A stretch of 64,000 bases of DNA from DATFES01 sp035457725 (lineage in GTDB: Bacteria; Pseudomonadota; Alphaproteobacteria; CACIAM-22H2), in assembly GCA_035457725.1 (NCBI GenBank), contig DATIBC010000057.1:4453-68452 (forward strand), in the 5' to 3' direction. A model generated the notes under the pieces. That model ran no database searches. It worked only from the letters and a program-made list of their open reading frames with translations, and was not told the DNA's origin. Below are positions 1 through 8,558 of this stretch, piece after piece. Made by a program: the position numbers and the translations under genes. Position 1 is the first letter of the stretch. The number at the start of each line of letters is the position of its first letter.

Positions 1-965
1 ACTTCGACGGCCTCGGCCGGCGGTTCCTCGCCGCCCGCGAGCCAGTTGACGTCGCGCAGACGCACGCGGGTCACGGCAAGCGCGGCGCGCGGACCGACGA
101 TCACGCGCCGGTTCGCCGGATCGAGTCGGACGACATAAAGCGGTTCGTCATCCATCGTCGCGGCGGCACCCAATGCGAGACCGCGTCGTTGTCCGATGGT
201 GTAATGAATGACGCCCGGATGCTCGCCCAGCACCGCGCCGTCGAGGCCGACGATTTCGCCCGGCTCGGCGGCGCCGGGGCGGAGCTTGGCGACAATGTCG
301 GCGTAGCGGCCATTCGGCACGAAGCAAATGTCCTGGCTGTCGGGCTTCGCCGCCACCGGTAGGTCAAAGCGACGCGCCGCGGCGCGGGCGCGTTCTTTTG
401 CCAGCGCGCCGAGCGGAAAGCGCAGAAAATCGAGCTGCGCTTGGGTCGTTGCGAAAAGAAAATAGCTCTGGTCGCGATTGGCTTCGTCGGCCCGGTGAAG
501 CTCCGCGCCTTCGGCGCCATCGACGCGACGCGCATAGTGGCCCGTCGCCATGCATGCGGCGCCGAGGTCGCGCGCCAAGCGCACGAGATCACGGAACTTG
601 ACCGTGCGGTTGCAATCGACGCAGGGAATTGGCGTCTCGCCGCGGACATAAGCGTCGGCGAAGGCGTCGATCACCTCGCGCTCGAATCGTCGCTCGTAAT
701 CGAGCACGTAATGGGCGATGCCGAGGCGGTCGGCCACGCGGCGCGCGTCGTGGATATCCTGGCCGGCGCAACATGCGCCCTTGCGTCCGACCGCCGCGCC
801 ATGGTTGTAAAGCTGCAGCGTGACGCCGATGACCTCGTAGCCCTGCTCGACCAGCAGTGCCGCGGTTGCCGAGGAGTCGACACCGCCCGACATGGCGACG
901 ACGACGCGCGCTCCGGCGGAAACGCCATCGAGGGGCGAGGCGGACGGGGCAAGGGCGACGGTCAT
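1..965 (-). CDS. mnmA: tRNA-specific 2-thiouridylase MnmA (C-terminus cut by window edge)
   Basis: MnmA activates U34 of tRNA-Lys/Glu/Gln with ATP and replaces O2 with sulfur relayed from a cysteine desulfurase. The reading frame starts at the ATG at 965 and is open to base 1, giving about 321 residues of a family that is usually 360-380 long, so the beta-barrel C-terminus lies outside. The PP-loop SGGVDSS is at residues 26-32. The two catalytic cysteines are visible: Cys118 in VDCNRTVKF and Cys214 in DSQDICFVP. It is the last gene of the minus-strand run that begins with cysE and follows the hydrolase by 30 bases. Being in the isc run is sensible because IscS is the sulfur donor for this reaction. 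Function is confident; co-transcription is inferred from spacing. Confidence 0.95.
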   Translation of the reverse strand, partial: MTVALAPSASPLDGVSAGARVVVAMSGGVDSSATAALLVEQGYEVIGVTLQLYNHGAAVGRKGACCAGQDIHDARRVADRLGIAHYVLDYERRFEREVIDAFADAYVRGETPIPCVDCNRTVKFRDLVRLARDLGAACMATGHYARRVDGAEGAELHRADEANRDQSYFLFATTQAQLDFLRFPLGALAKERARAAARRFDLPVAAKPDSQDICFVPNGRYADIVAKLRPGAAEPGEIVGLDGAVLGEHPGVIHYTIGQRRGLALGAAATMDDEPLYVVRLDPANRRVIVGPRAALAVTRVRLRDVNWLAGGEEPPAEAVE

Positions 966-995
966 GGTCGCAATATACGGTCTCCCAGCCGAGGT

Positions 996-2369
996 TCAAC
1001 CGCGCCCGGCCAGGATCGCGGCGGCACGGCGTAACGGCGCCGCGTCGGGCAGCAATCCGAGCGATACGCTGAAATGGCCCTGCCGGCGATGAAAGCGATT
1101 GGCCTTGGGCACGCGCCAGCGCTCGGCGAGCGCCGTGCCCCCGTCATAAGGCGTCACGTCGTCTTCGGTGCCGAGCAGCATGACGATGCGCTCCGGCGGC
1201 ACGCACGGCGGACCGAGCGGATCGCTGAACGGCCGCCATGGCTCGAGCCGCGCGTCGGTCCAACCGGCCGCACGCAACGCCCGGTCGAGACCAAGCGCGC
1301 GGGTCAAGGTTCCCTCGAGCGCTACCCGATCGAGGCGGTCGCTGGTGGCCACTAGAAACAGCGCGTCGGGGCGCATCGCAGCCGGCGCCGCAGCGAGATG
1401 CGCCGCCGCGAGCTGCGCGGTGAGCGCACCGAGGCTGACACCGCTGACGCCGACGAGCCCGCCGCTCGTCCGCTTGCACCAAGCGATCAGCACGGCGAGT
1501 TCCTGGACTAGACCGCACAGCAGGGTGAACGCCGAAAGCGGCGCGCGCCGAAAGAACGGTTCGCCGCTCCACGTGCCGAACAGCCTCCGGCGGCCGTGCC
1601 ATGGCGCGATCGGCCGCACGACGCGCACGCCTTGTCCCACTAGCGGCATGATCTCATCCATCGCCAGGTCGATGCTGTCCGACTCGACTGCGACTCCATG
1701 GCAATGGATGAGGGTCGGCGGGTCGGCGGTCTTGGGCGGCGCATAGACCCTGGCATAGGCGACATCGCCGACATCGGCGCTGGGCGCGACGAACCGCAGC
1801 ATCGATCGCACGCCCCATTTGTCGGTGAACTGCGCTGATTCATCGATCTTCGGCGACTCCGCCGGCGGCAGGAACGCGTGCGATGGGTGATCGCGAAATT
1901 TGCCGAACCGCGCCACCAGTTCATCCTCCGCAGGGATCGCGAAATCGACCGCCGCAATGTCGGCGCGTCGCGCCGGATAGATGAACCGCAGCCGTGTCGC
2001 AACGAAGTTCTGGCCGGTGCGCCGTCGGGCGGTTTCGGCGCCAGCCAACACCGATTGGTCGGCCGTGACGCCGCCGAAGAACAGATCGTCGCAGCGGCGT
2101 TCGGCGTCGATCGCGCGCGCCCGGATGCGCTGCGTTTCGGCCATTGCGCCAAGCAACAGATCGGGCGCGATGCGCGCCCGCGACAACCCCGGATTGGCCG
2201 CCAGCAATCGCTCGAGCCGATATTCCGCCGCTTCCGCCGACGCCCACAGCCGCGAAGCGGGAAACACCCAGCGTGTCAACGCCGCTAGCGCAACCCGGTC
2301 GAACCACGGCCGGAACAGGAGATGTCCTGCCGGCGTGCGCGCGAGATCGAGTATCGAGGGGATTTCCAT
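996..2369 (-). CDS. alpha/beta hydrolase, possibly ABHD18-like
   Basis: This is a 457-residue protein with a recognisable alpha/beta-hydrolase triad: nucleophile Ser in GVSLG near residue 312, Asp in LLGTEDDVTP and His in RRQGHFSVS near the C-terminus. The N-terminal 180 residues are helical, charged and without a signal peptide, so it is probably cytoplasmic. The oxyanion region APWHGRRR and the long N-terminal part resemble the ABHD18/DUF2048 group, but this is a weak recall-based match. The substrate is unknown. It sits 45 bases downstream of tenA and 30 bases upstream of mnmA on the same strand, so it is probably co-transcribed with the tail of the isc run. Nothing in the sequence links it to sulfur chemistry directly. 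Confidence 0.75.
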   Translation of the reverse strand: MEIPSILDLARTPAGHLLFRPWFDRVALAALTRWVFPASRLWASAEAAEYRLERLLAANPGLSRARIAPDLLLGAMAETQRIRARAIDAERRCDDLFFGGVTADQSVLAGAETARRRTGQNFVATRLRFIYPARRADIAAVDFAIPAEDELVARFGKFRDHPSHAFLPPAESPKIDESAQFTDKWGVRSMLRFVAPSADVGDVAYARVYAPPKTADPPTLIHCHGVAVESDSIDLAMDEIMPLVGQGVRVVRPIAPWHGRRRLFGTWSGEPFFRRAPLSAFTLLCGLVQELAVLIAWCKRTSGGLVGVSGVSLGALTAQLAAAHLAAAPAAMRPDALFLVATSDRLDRVALEGTLTRALGLDRALRAAGWTDARLEPWRPFSDPLGPPCVPPERIVMLLGTEDDVTPYDGGTALAERWRVPKANRFHRRQGHFSVSLGLLPDAAPLRRAAAILAGRG

Positions 2370-2414
2370 CGCGGATCATATATGGCATGCCGATGGCGGA
2401 AATGCGGCGCGGCG

Positions 2415-3125
2415 TCAGCCGGCGTCCAACCCCATCTGCCAGAACGCGGCTTCGAGTAGCGTCGCCTGACGAAACGTCTTAAGCAGCGAATCAAAGCGGC
2501 CGCCGCCGGCGCGGGCGTGCCACAACCGGTCGAGTTCTTCTGCCGCCGCTCGCGCCACTGTTCGGTATTCGTCGCCGGCGTACATTTCGATCCAGTCGCG
2601 GTACGGGTTGCCGGCACTCTTCGTCGCTGGGTCCGATTTTAGCGTCTGCGCGATTTCCGCGTAACCGATGATGCAGGGCGCTAGCGCCGTCTCGAGGTCG
2701 AGCAGATCGCCGGCGAGACCACGATCGAGGACGAATCGCGTATAGGCCGTCGTCGCATCGGCTTCCGGTAATGCCTCCATGTCCGCCTCGCGCATCCCCC
2801 ACCCGGCGCAAAATGCGACATGCAGACCCATCTCGACGTCGAGGATCGCTCTGAGGGCCGCGTTGGCGTGCCGCATCTCGGCGAGATTTTCGCTCTTGTA
2901 GACGGCGAGCCCCCAGGCGCGGGCAAAATGAATCAGAAAGCGATAATCCTGCCCAAGGTAATGTTTGAACGACGGCTCGGCGAGCGTGCCCCTCCCGAGC
3001 CGGCGGACAAACTCATGATCGATAAAACGCCTCCATTCGACCGCGGTGGCGGCGCGTAGACGAGCAAAAAGGCCGTCACGCGGCCACGGCGGCGCGCCGG
3101 TTTGCGCTCTCGATTGCTGCGCCAT
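2415..3125 (-). CDS. tenA: TenA-family thiaminase-like protein
   Basis: This is a 236-residue all-helical TenA/THI-4 protein. TenA enzymes hydrolyse aminopyrimidines released from damaged thiamine so they can be salvaged. The residues expected for activity are present: Asp60 in HYLGQDYRF, the catalytic Cys151 in LAPCIIGYAEIA, the NPYRDWIEMY segment and Glu225 in LLEAAFW near the end. Having the cysteine puts it with the TenA_C type rather than the TenA_E type. It starts 9 bases after the iscX stop, so the two are probably translated from one message. Thiamine thiazole synthesis also draws sulfur from IscS, which makes the location reasonable, but no other thiamine gene or TPP riboswitch was seen nearby. 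It could act on another pyrimidine. Confidence 0.88.
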   Translation of the reverse strand: MAQQSRAQTGAPPWPRDGLFARLRAATAVEWRRFIDHEFVRRLGRGTLAEPSFKHYLGQDYRFLIHFARAWGLAVYKSENLAEMRHANAALRAILDVEMGLHVAFCAGWGMREADMEALPEADATTAYTRFVLDRGLAGDLLDLETALAPCIIGYAEIAQTLKSDPATKSAGNPYRDWIEMYAGDEYRTVARAAAEELDRLWHARAGGGRFDSLLKTFRQATLLEAAFWQMGLDAG

Positions 3126-3134
3126 GCGGTCGAT

Positions 3135-3344
3135 TCAGTCTCGCTCGTCGAGCCAGGCCATTTGTATGGCTTCGAGGATCTTTTCGTTGGAGCGGTTCGG
3201 ATCGTCGTCGAAATCGGGGAGTTCCTGGACCCATTTCCAGAGATCGGTGAAACGCAGGTTGACGACGTCGGCGTCGGGCCTCGCCTCTTCCAGCGCGATG
3301 GCGATCTCGCCGACGTCGGTCCAGCGCAGCTTGCGTCCCGGCAT
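3135..3344 (-). CDS. iscX: Fe-S assembly protein IscX (YfhJ)
   Basis: This small acidic protein (69 residues) has the IscX signature LRWTDVGEIAIALEE, followed by the FTDLWKWV and LPDFDDD segments. IscX binds IscS and iron and modulates the rate of cluster assembly. I place the start at the ATG at 3344 rather than the preceding TTG, because GGGGAG lies six bases upstream and IscX proteins normally start with M-(x)-LKW. It is the last canonical gene of the isc set, between fdx (29 bases upstream) and tenA (9 bases downstream). Length and acidity match the family. Confidence 0.93.
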   Translation of the reverse strand: MPGRKLRWTDVGEIAIALEEARPDADVVNLRFTDLWKWVQELPDFDDDPNRSNEKILEAIQMAWLDERD

Positions 3345-3373
3345 CAACTTCTCCCCTGACTCCTTTTGCCCGA

Positions 3374-3715
3374 CTACTTCGTCTTGTCGACCATCATGTT
3401 GCGGGTAGCCGCCGGCAGCGTGACGGTAAGGCCGTCGAGTTCTTCGGTCATGATGATTTGGCAGCCGAGCCGCGAGGTGTGCGTCAGACCGAAGGCGAGA
3501 TCGAGCATATCCTCTTCGTCCTCGCTGGCCTCGGATAACCGCTCATAGTCGTCCGGATTGACGATGACATGGCAGGTCGAGCAGGCGAGCGATCCTTCGC
3601 ACGCGCCTTCCAGGTCGATGTTGTTGCGATGCGCGATTTCGAGGACCGACAAACCGATCGGCGCATTGACTTCATGGCGGGTGCCATCGGGATCGATGAA
3701 AACCATCTTGGGCAT
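3374..3715 (-). CDS. fdx: ISC-type [2Fe-2S] ferredoxin
   Basis: This is a 113-residue adrenodoxin-type ferredoxin. The cluster ligands are Cys39, Cys45, Cys48 and Cys85, in the order C-x5-C-x2-C-x36-C that is typical of Isc ferredoxins. It delivers electrons for sulfur reduction on IscS/IscU during cluster synthesis. It follows hscA by about 40 bases and precedes iscX, which is the standard hscB-hscA-fdx-iscX order. The acidic stretch after Cys48 (SEASEDEEDMLD) is the usual partner-binding surface. The C-terminus VTLPAATRNMM matches the family. Confidence 0.95.
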   Translation of the reverse strand: MPKMVFIDPDGTRHEVNAPIGLSVLEIAHRNNIDLEGACEGSLACSTCHVIVNPDDYERLSEASEDEEDMLDLAFGLTHTSRLGCQIIMTEELDGLTVTLPAATRNMMVDKTK

Positions 3716-3756
3716 GTCGCCGGGGTCTCTCTCGTCGCTCTTGCTTGGCGGTCCGG

Positions 3757-5628
3757 TCAGGAACGTAGTGTGTCGACATGGCGTCCGGCAAGGGCCGCGC
3801 GAATGCCGCGATCCATGCGCCGTTCGGCGAACGGCCGGGTCATGCGCTCCAACTCCTCGGCGGCGGCGCGAATCGCGAGACGGTTGCCGCTTTCGGCGGT
3901 CGCCTCGGCGCGGGCGACCGTATTTTCGATCAGCGCTCGCTCCTCCGCGCTCAAGAGCTCGCCATCGCTGGCGAGGGCCGAGCGCACGACATTGACCGTG
4001 CGGCGGGCCTCGACCTGGGCTTCGAGCAGAAGGCGCCGCTCCATGTCCTCGCGCGCGTGCTCGAGGCTGTCGCGCAGCATCACCGCCATCTCATCCTCAG
4101 CGAGTCCGTATGTGGGCTTGACTTCGACGCGCGCTTCCACGCCGGTGGTGTTCTCGCGCGCGCTGACCGTCAACAGTCCGTCGGCGTCGACGGCGAACGA
4201 GACTCGAATGCGCGCGGCCCCGGCGGTCATCGGTGGGATTCCGTTGAGCGCGAATCGAGCGAGCGAGCGGCATCGGTCGACCGTCTCGCGTTCGCCTTGG
4301 ACGACGTGAATCATCATCGCCGACTGGCCGTCTTGATATGTGGTGAACTCCTGCGCCATGGCCGTCGGAATCGCCGTATTACGCTCGATGATCTTCTCGA
4401 CGATGCCGCCCATCGTCTCGATTCCCAGCGACAACGGCGTCACGTCCAAGAGCAGCGTGTCCGAGCCGCGGGTCAGCGCCTCCGCTTGCAGCGCGGCGCC
4501 AAGCGCCACGACCTCGTCGGGATCGATGTCGGCAAGCGCCGGCCGGCCGAACAACGCGCCGACGCTGCGCCGCACCAGCGGCACGCGCGTCGAGCCGCCG
4601 ACCAATACCACGCCATTCACCGACGCCGGCTCGATGCCGGCGTCCTCGAGCACGCGCTCGACGATCGTGATGGTGCGACCGACCCACGATTGGATCAAGC
4701 GCTCGAAGGTCGTGCGATCGATGCGGTGGAGCGAAGGCCGGCCGTCGAGATCGAGCGCCCCTTGCCATTCGCTCTGCGTCGTCAGGCATTCCTTGGCAAC
4801 GCGCGCCGTCGCCAATGCCAGCTTGGCGCGCACGCTGTCTACCTCGCCGCCCCGCTCGGCGAGGAAGCGCTCGGCGATCGCATGATCGAAATCGTCGCCG
4901 CCGAGCTGTGCGTCGCCGCCGGTGGCGAGCACCTGGAATACGCCTTTCTCGAGCCGCAGCAGCGAAAAATCGAACGTCCCGCCGCCGAGGTCGTAGATCG
5001 CATAGAGTCCCTCGGCACCCTTGTCGAGGCCGTAGGCGAGAGCGGCGGCAGTCGGTTCGTTCACCAGACGCAGCACGTCGAGGCCGGCCAGCCGCGCCGC
5101 ATCGCGCGTCGCGGTGCGCGCGGCGTCGTCGAAATAGGCGGGAACCGTGATCACCGCGCGGGTCACCGTTTGGCCCAGCGCCACCTCGGCGCGCGCCTTT
5201 ACCGCCCGCAGAATGTCGGCGGAAATCTCCACAGGAGTGAGAACGCGGTCGCCAATCTTCAGGCGCACCATGCCGCCCTCGGCCGGCGACGCCAGCTCAT
5301 ATGGCAGCGAACCGGCGAGCGCTTTCAAGTCTTCGGCGCCCCGCCCCATCAGGCGCTTGATCGACCCGACGACGATCCCCGGATGGTCGAGAAGGAGCCG
5401 GCGCGCCGGCGCGCCGACGACCACTTGGCCGTCCTCGCGATAGGCGACGAGTGACGGCACGAGGCCATGGCCTGCCTCGTCGCGCAGCACTTCCGGTTTC
5501 TGTTCGTGCGCGATCGCCACGACCGAATTCGTCGTGCCTAGATCGATGCCGACGGCGAGCCCGCGCGGGTCGTCGTGTGGCATCGGCGTCTCGCCGGGCT
5601 CGTGAATCTGAAGCAGCACCTCGGACAT
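3757..5628 (-). CDS. hscA: Hsp70-type chaperone HscA
   Basis: This is a 623-residue Hsp70 homologue specialised for Fe-S transfer from IscU. The nucleotide-binding domain opens with VGIDLGTTNSVVA near residue 26 and contains the phosphate-2 loop YDLGGGTFDFSLL. The substrate-binding half lacks the long acidic lid tail of DnaK, as in other HscA proteins. Its ATG overlaps the hscB stop by one base (TGATG), which implies translational coupling to its J-partner. It would recognise the LPPVK peptide present in the IscU encoded upstream. Length, partner genes and the Hsp70 signature make the assignment safe. Confidence 0.95.
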   Translation of the reverse strand: MSEVLLQIHEPGETPMPHDDPRGLAVGIDLGTTNSVVAIAHEQKPEVLRDEAGHGLVPSLVAYREDGQVVVGAPARRLLLDHPGIVVGSIKRLMGRGAEDLKALAGSLPYELASPAEGGMVRLKIGDRVLTPVEISADILRAVKARAEVALGQTVTRAVITVPAYFDDAARTATRDAARLAGLDVLRLVNEPTAAALAYGLDKGAEGLYAIYDLGGGTFDFSLLRLEKGVFQVLATGGDAQLGGDDFDHAIAERFLAERGGEVDSVRAKLALATARVAKECLTTQSEWQGALDLDGRPSLHRIDRTTFERLIQSWVGRTITIVERVLEDAGIEPASVNGVVLVGGSTRVPLVRRSVGALFGRPALADIDPDEVVALGAALQAEALTRGSDTLLLDVTPLSLGIETMGGIVEKIIERNTAIPTAMAQEFTTYQDGQSAMMIHVVQGERETVDRCRSLARFALNGIPPMTAGAARIRVSFAVDADGLLTVSARENTTGVEARVEVKPTYGLAEDEMAVMLRDSLEHAREDMERRLLLEAQVEARRTVNVVRSALASDGELLSAEERALIENTVARAEATAESGNRLAIRAAAEELERMTRPFAERRMDRGIRAALAGRHVDTLRS

Positions 5629-6287
5629 CAGTCCGCGTCCGCGCCTTCGCCGGCGAGCGCGTGTTTGCGGCCGCGCGCCTCATCGACCAGTTTGACGAGA
5701 TACTTGAGCCGCGTCGTCTCGCGCCCGGCGGCGTCCAGATCGTCGCGATGGAAGGCGTCGGCGATGGCGGTGACGCTCTCCTTCACGTGCGACAGCGCCT
5801 CGTTGCCGATCGCCGCCGCCTGCTCGACGGTCTTGGCCGACATGAGATTTTCACGCCGCTCCAACTGTTCCATCAGGATCGTCGGATCGTTGATCGTATG
5901 GCAGCCGTCGGGATTGGCGGCGATGCCTTTGAGCTTCAGCAGATAGTCGGCGCGCGTCAGCGGATCCTTGAGGACGCGGTAGGCCTCGTTGAAGGCGACC
6001 GCCTGACTCTGCGAGATCGCCCGCTCACGGGCGCTGCGCGTCGCAAAGCGATCGGGGTGGAGCTGGCGCTGAAACGAGAAATATCGGCGGTCGAGATCAT
6101 TCTCGTCGAGCGCGAAATCGACCGAAAGTCCGAGCCGGGTGAAATGATCGAGGGCACGCGGCGGCTGCACGGACCGACAAGCGCTGCAGAACAACGCCGC
6201 GTGCGCCAGCGCCTCGCCGCACGACCAGCATCGCGCTGCTCCGGACGCACTTGGAGATTGGACCGGGAGCGGCATGGCCTCGTTCAT
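5628..6287 (-). CDS. hscB: Co-chaperone HscB with N-terminal zinc ribbon
   Basis: This J-domain protein (219 residues) presents IscU to HscA and stimulates its ATPase. The J domain spans roughly residues 47-120 with HPDRF at 77-81. The C-terminal three-helix IscU-binding domain contains LMEQLERRENL. Unlike E. coli HscB (about 171 residues) it begins with a CxxC-x10-CxxC ribbon (Cys20, 23, 34, 37), as in eukaryotic HSC20. The ATG at 6287 is used; an in-frame ATG four codons later is an alternative. It overlaps hscA by one base. A strong terminator-like hairpin lies upstream, between it and iscA, so hscBA may be expressed at a lower level than iscSUA. Confidence 0.94.
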   Translation of the reverse strand: MNEAMPLPVQSPSASGAARCWSCGEALAHAALFCSACRSVQPPRALDHFTRLGLSVDFALDENDLDRRYFSFQRQLHPDRFATRSARERAISQSQAVAFNEAYRVLKDPLTRADYLLKLKGIAANPDGCHTINDPTILMEQLERRENLMSAKTVEQAAAIGNEALSHVKESVTAIADAFHRDDLDAAGRETTRLKYLVKLVDEARGRKHALAGEGADAD

Positions 6288-6338
6288 CGTCGCTCCGAGA
6301 TCGTCTCACGGCACGGCGCGGCCGTCCGCGTAGGTTCG

Positions 6339-6374
6339 AAAAAATCGAACGGCCGGCGGAGCGCCGGCCGTTTG
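6339..6374 (-). terminator. Intrinsic terminator between iscA and hscB
   Basis: On the minus strand, just after iscA, there is a perfect 11-bp stem (AACGGCCGGCG with CGCCGGCCGTT, 6348-6372) with a 3-base loop, followed within three bases by six consecutive T (6344-6339). This is a textbook Rho-independent terminator shape. It lies inside an otherwise continuous operon, so it probably causes partial termination rather than a full stop. Seen directly; efficiency is inference. Confidence 0.75.
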
Positions 6375-6396
6375 TCGGCGCCCAGCGCCCGAATGG

Positions 6397-6798
6397 TCAA
6401 ACGTGGAACGACTCGCCGCACCCGCATCGTCCCTTCTCGTTTGGGTTACGAAACACGAAGCCCGCCTTCAACGCCTCTTCGACGTAATCCATCTCGGTAC
6501 CGAAAACGAACATCGACGCCTTGGGATCGATCAGGATGGTGACGCCGTCGACCTCGACCGCCTCGTCCATCGGGTTGCGCTGATCGGCGTACTCCAGCGT
6601 GTACTGCAATCCCGAGCAGCCACGGGTACGAACGCCAATGCGCACGCCGGCCGAGGGCTTGCCGCGCTTGTCGAGCAACTGCTTGACGCGGGCCACCGCC
6701 GCCGGCGTCACGCCGATCGCGGCCGGCCGCGGGCGCGGGGCACGTTGCGGCGCCGGTTGCGGCTTGGCGCCGGCATCTGTTGGTACGATGTCGTTCAC
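6397..6798 (-). CDS. iscA: A-type Fe-S carrier IscA
   Basis: This HesB/IscA-fold protein (133 residues) carries the three conserved cysteines: Cys61 in RGCSGLQY and Cys125/Cys127 in GRCGCGESF. It receives or delivers Fe-S clusters or iron after assembly on IscU. The first 28 residues form a Pro/Ala/Arg-rich extension (PQPAPQRAPRPRP) not present in the 107-residue E. coli protein, probably a disordered tail. It follows iscU by 28 bases. The typical C-terminal GESF motif sits two residues from the end. Confidence 0.93.
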   Translation of the reverse strand: MNDIVPTDAGAKPQPAPQRAPRPRPAAIGVTPAAVARVKQLLDKRGKPSAGVRIGVRTRGCSGLQYTLEYADQRNPMDEAVEVDGVTILIDPKASMFVFGTEMDYVEEALKAGFVFRNPNEKGRCGCGESFHV

Positions 6799-6826
6799 GT
6801 CTTGCTCCGCACCGACTTGCTTGCGA

Positions 6827-7213
6827 TCAATTCCCTTCGCGCTTCTTCTTGTAGTCGGCGACAGCCGCCTTGATCGCGTCTTCGGCCAAGACCGAGCAGT
6901 GGATCTTGACCGGCGGCAGCGCGAGATGTTGCGCGATCTCGGTGTTCTTGATCGTTGCCGCCTCGTCGACGCTCTTACCCTTGACCCATTCGGTGACGAG
7001 CGAACTCGAAGCGATGGCCGAGCCGCAGCCGAACGTCTTGAACTTCGCGTCCTCGATGATCCCTTCCCGGGTCACCTTGATCTGCAGCTTCATGACGTCG
7101 CCGCACGCCGGCGCGCCGACCAATCCCGTGCCGACGCTTGGATCATCCTTGTCGAGCGCGCCCACATTGCGCGGGTGCTCATAGTGGTCGATGACTTTTT
7201 CGCTGTAGGCCAT
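6827..7213 (-). CDS. iscU: Fe-S cluster scaffold IscU
   Basis: IscU is the scaffold on which [2Fe-2S] clusters are built from IscS sulfur. The 128-residue product has the three ligand cysteines Cys37 (GAPACGDVMK), Cys63 (FGCGSAIASS) and Cys106 (KIHCSVLAEDAI), plus the HscA recognition peptide LPPVK at 99-103. The start is set at the ATG at 7213 (MAYSEKVIDHYEHPRN) because AGGAG lies about 8 bases upstream and family members start here; an ATG at 7240 would add nine residues without homology. It lies 60 bases downstream of iscS. Confidence 0.96.
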   Translation of the reverse strand: MAYSEKVIDHYEHPRNVGALDKDDPSVGTGLVGAPACGDVMKLQIKVTREGIIEDAKFKTFGCGSAIASSSLVTEWVKGKSVDEAATIKNTEIAQHLALPPVKIHCSVLAEDAIKAAVADYKKKREGN

Positions 7214-7273
7214 AGTCCGTGCTCCTTGCTCACATATCAATATGGCGATCCGATCGGGTCATTGCCAGTCCGA

Positions 7274-8542
7274 TCAGTGCGCCGCCCACTTGATCGACTT
7301 AATGTCGATGCCTTCCTGGGCCATCTCCCATAGCGGGCTGAGATCGCGCAGTTTCTGCACCGCCTCGACGATGCGGTCGGCGGCGTATTCGACTTCGGTC
7401 TCGGTCGTGAAGCGTCCGAACCCGATCCGCAACGACGTATGCGCCAGATCTTCGGTGACGCCGAGGGCGCGCAGCACATAGGACGGTTCGAGCGAGGCCG
7501 ACGTGCACGCCGATCCCGACGATACCGAAAGGTCCTTGATTCCCATCATCAGTCCCTCGCCTTCGACGTAGGCGAAGGAGAGGTTGAGGTTTCCAGGGAT
7601 GCGATGGCCCAAATCGCCGTTGAGGTACACCTCGGGAAGACGTTCGGTGATCTTGCGGTAAAATCGATCCCGCAAACCGGTCAGCCGCTCGGCCTCGGCC
7701 GCCATTTCGCGTTTGGCAATCGCCGCCGCCTCGCCCAGGCCGACGCAAAGCGGCGTCGGCAGCGTGCCCGAGCGCATTCCGCGCTCTTGTCCGCCGCCAT
7801 GTATGAGCGGGACAAGGCGGACGCGCGGCTTGCGCCGCACATACAACGCGCCAACGCCCTTCGGCCCATATATCTTGTGGCCGGAAATGCTCATCAGGTC
7901 GATCTTCATCGCCTCGACGTCGAGCGGAATCTTGCCGAAGGCCTGCGCGCAATCGGTATGGAATAACACGCGCGCCGCGCGGCAAACGGCGCCGATCTCG
8001 GCGAGCGGCTGAATGACGCCGATCTCGTTGTTGACGCCCATGATCGATACCAAGGCGGTCTTCGCGGTGATCGCCTGTTTCAGCGCCTCGAGGTCGATGA
8101 GTCCGTCCGATTTGACCGGCAGATAGGTGACTTCGAAACCCTCTTGCTCGAGATGCCGGCACGTGTCGAGCACGCATTTATGCTCCGTCACCGCCGTGAC
8201 GATATGGTTCTTGCGGTCCTTGTAGAATCGCGCGACCCCGGCGATGGCGAGATTGTTCGATTCGGTGGCGCCCGATGTGAAAACGATTTCGCGCGGATCG
8301 GCGTGGATCAACTCGGCTACCTGCTCGCGCGCCTTCTCGACCGCTTCCTCGGCCTCCCAGCCATAGGGGTGGTTGCGCGAATGCGGGTTGCCGAATTTCT
8401 CGGTGAAATAAGGCATCATCGCATCGAGCACGCGTGGGTCGAGCGGCGTCGTAGCCTGGTAGTCGAGATAGACCGACTTCGTCGGCGCGTTGCGCAGATC
8501 GGCGCCGCCATTGGTCGCGGCAGTTGGCAATACGGTACTCAT
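7274..8542 (-). CDS. iscS: Cysteine desulfurase IscS
   Basis: This PLP enzyme converts cysteine to alanine and an enzyme persulfide that supplies IscU, MnmA and other acceptors. The product is 422 residues. The PLP lysine is Lys223 in SISGHKIYGPKG and the catalytic cysteine is Cys346 in SSGSACTSAS, on the long flexible loop of group I enzymes. The start is the ATG at 8542 (MSTVLPTAAT), preceded by a GA-rich AGAGGG. It has a roughly 20-residue N-terminal extension before KSVYLDYQATTP compared with E. coli. It begins 16 bases after the stop of a second desulfurase gene, so the pair is co-transcribed. Confidence 0.96.
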   Translation of the reverse strand: MSTVLPTAATNGGADLRNAPTKSVYLDYQATTPLDPRVLDAMMPYFTEKFGNPHSRNHPYGWEAEEAVEKAREQVAELIHADPREIVFTSGATESNNLAIAGVARFYKDRKNHIVTAVTEHKCVLDTCRHLEQEGFEVTYLPVKSDGLIDLEALKQAITAKTALVSIMGVNNEIGVIQPLAEIGAVCRAARVLFHTDCAQAFGKIPLDVEAMKIDLMSISGHKIYGPKGVGALYVRRKPRVRLVPLIHGGGQERGMRSGTLPTPLCVGLGEAAAIAKREMAAEAERLTGLRDRFYRKITERLPEVYLNGDLGHRIPGNLNLSFAYVEGEGLMMGIKDLSVSSGSACTSASLEPSYVLRALGVTEDLAHTSLRIGFGRFTTETEVEYAADRIVEAVQKLRDLSPLWEMAQEGIDIKSIKWAAH

Positions 8543-8558
8543 AGTCCTGTTCCCTCTT

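Noticed and set aside
3342..3347. TTG start one codon upstream in iscX
   Set aside because: The ATG at 3344 has better spacing from GGGGAG and matches the family start.
3778..5454. A 558-codon open frame antisense to hscA
   Set aside because: Low-complexity, Arg/His-rich translation mirroring hscA codons; no homology recognised.
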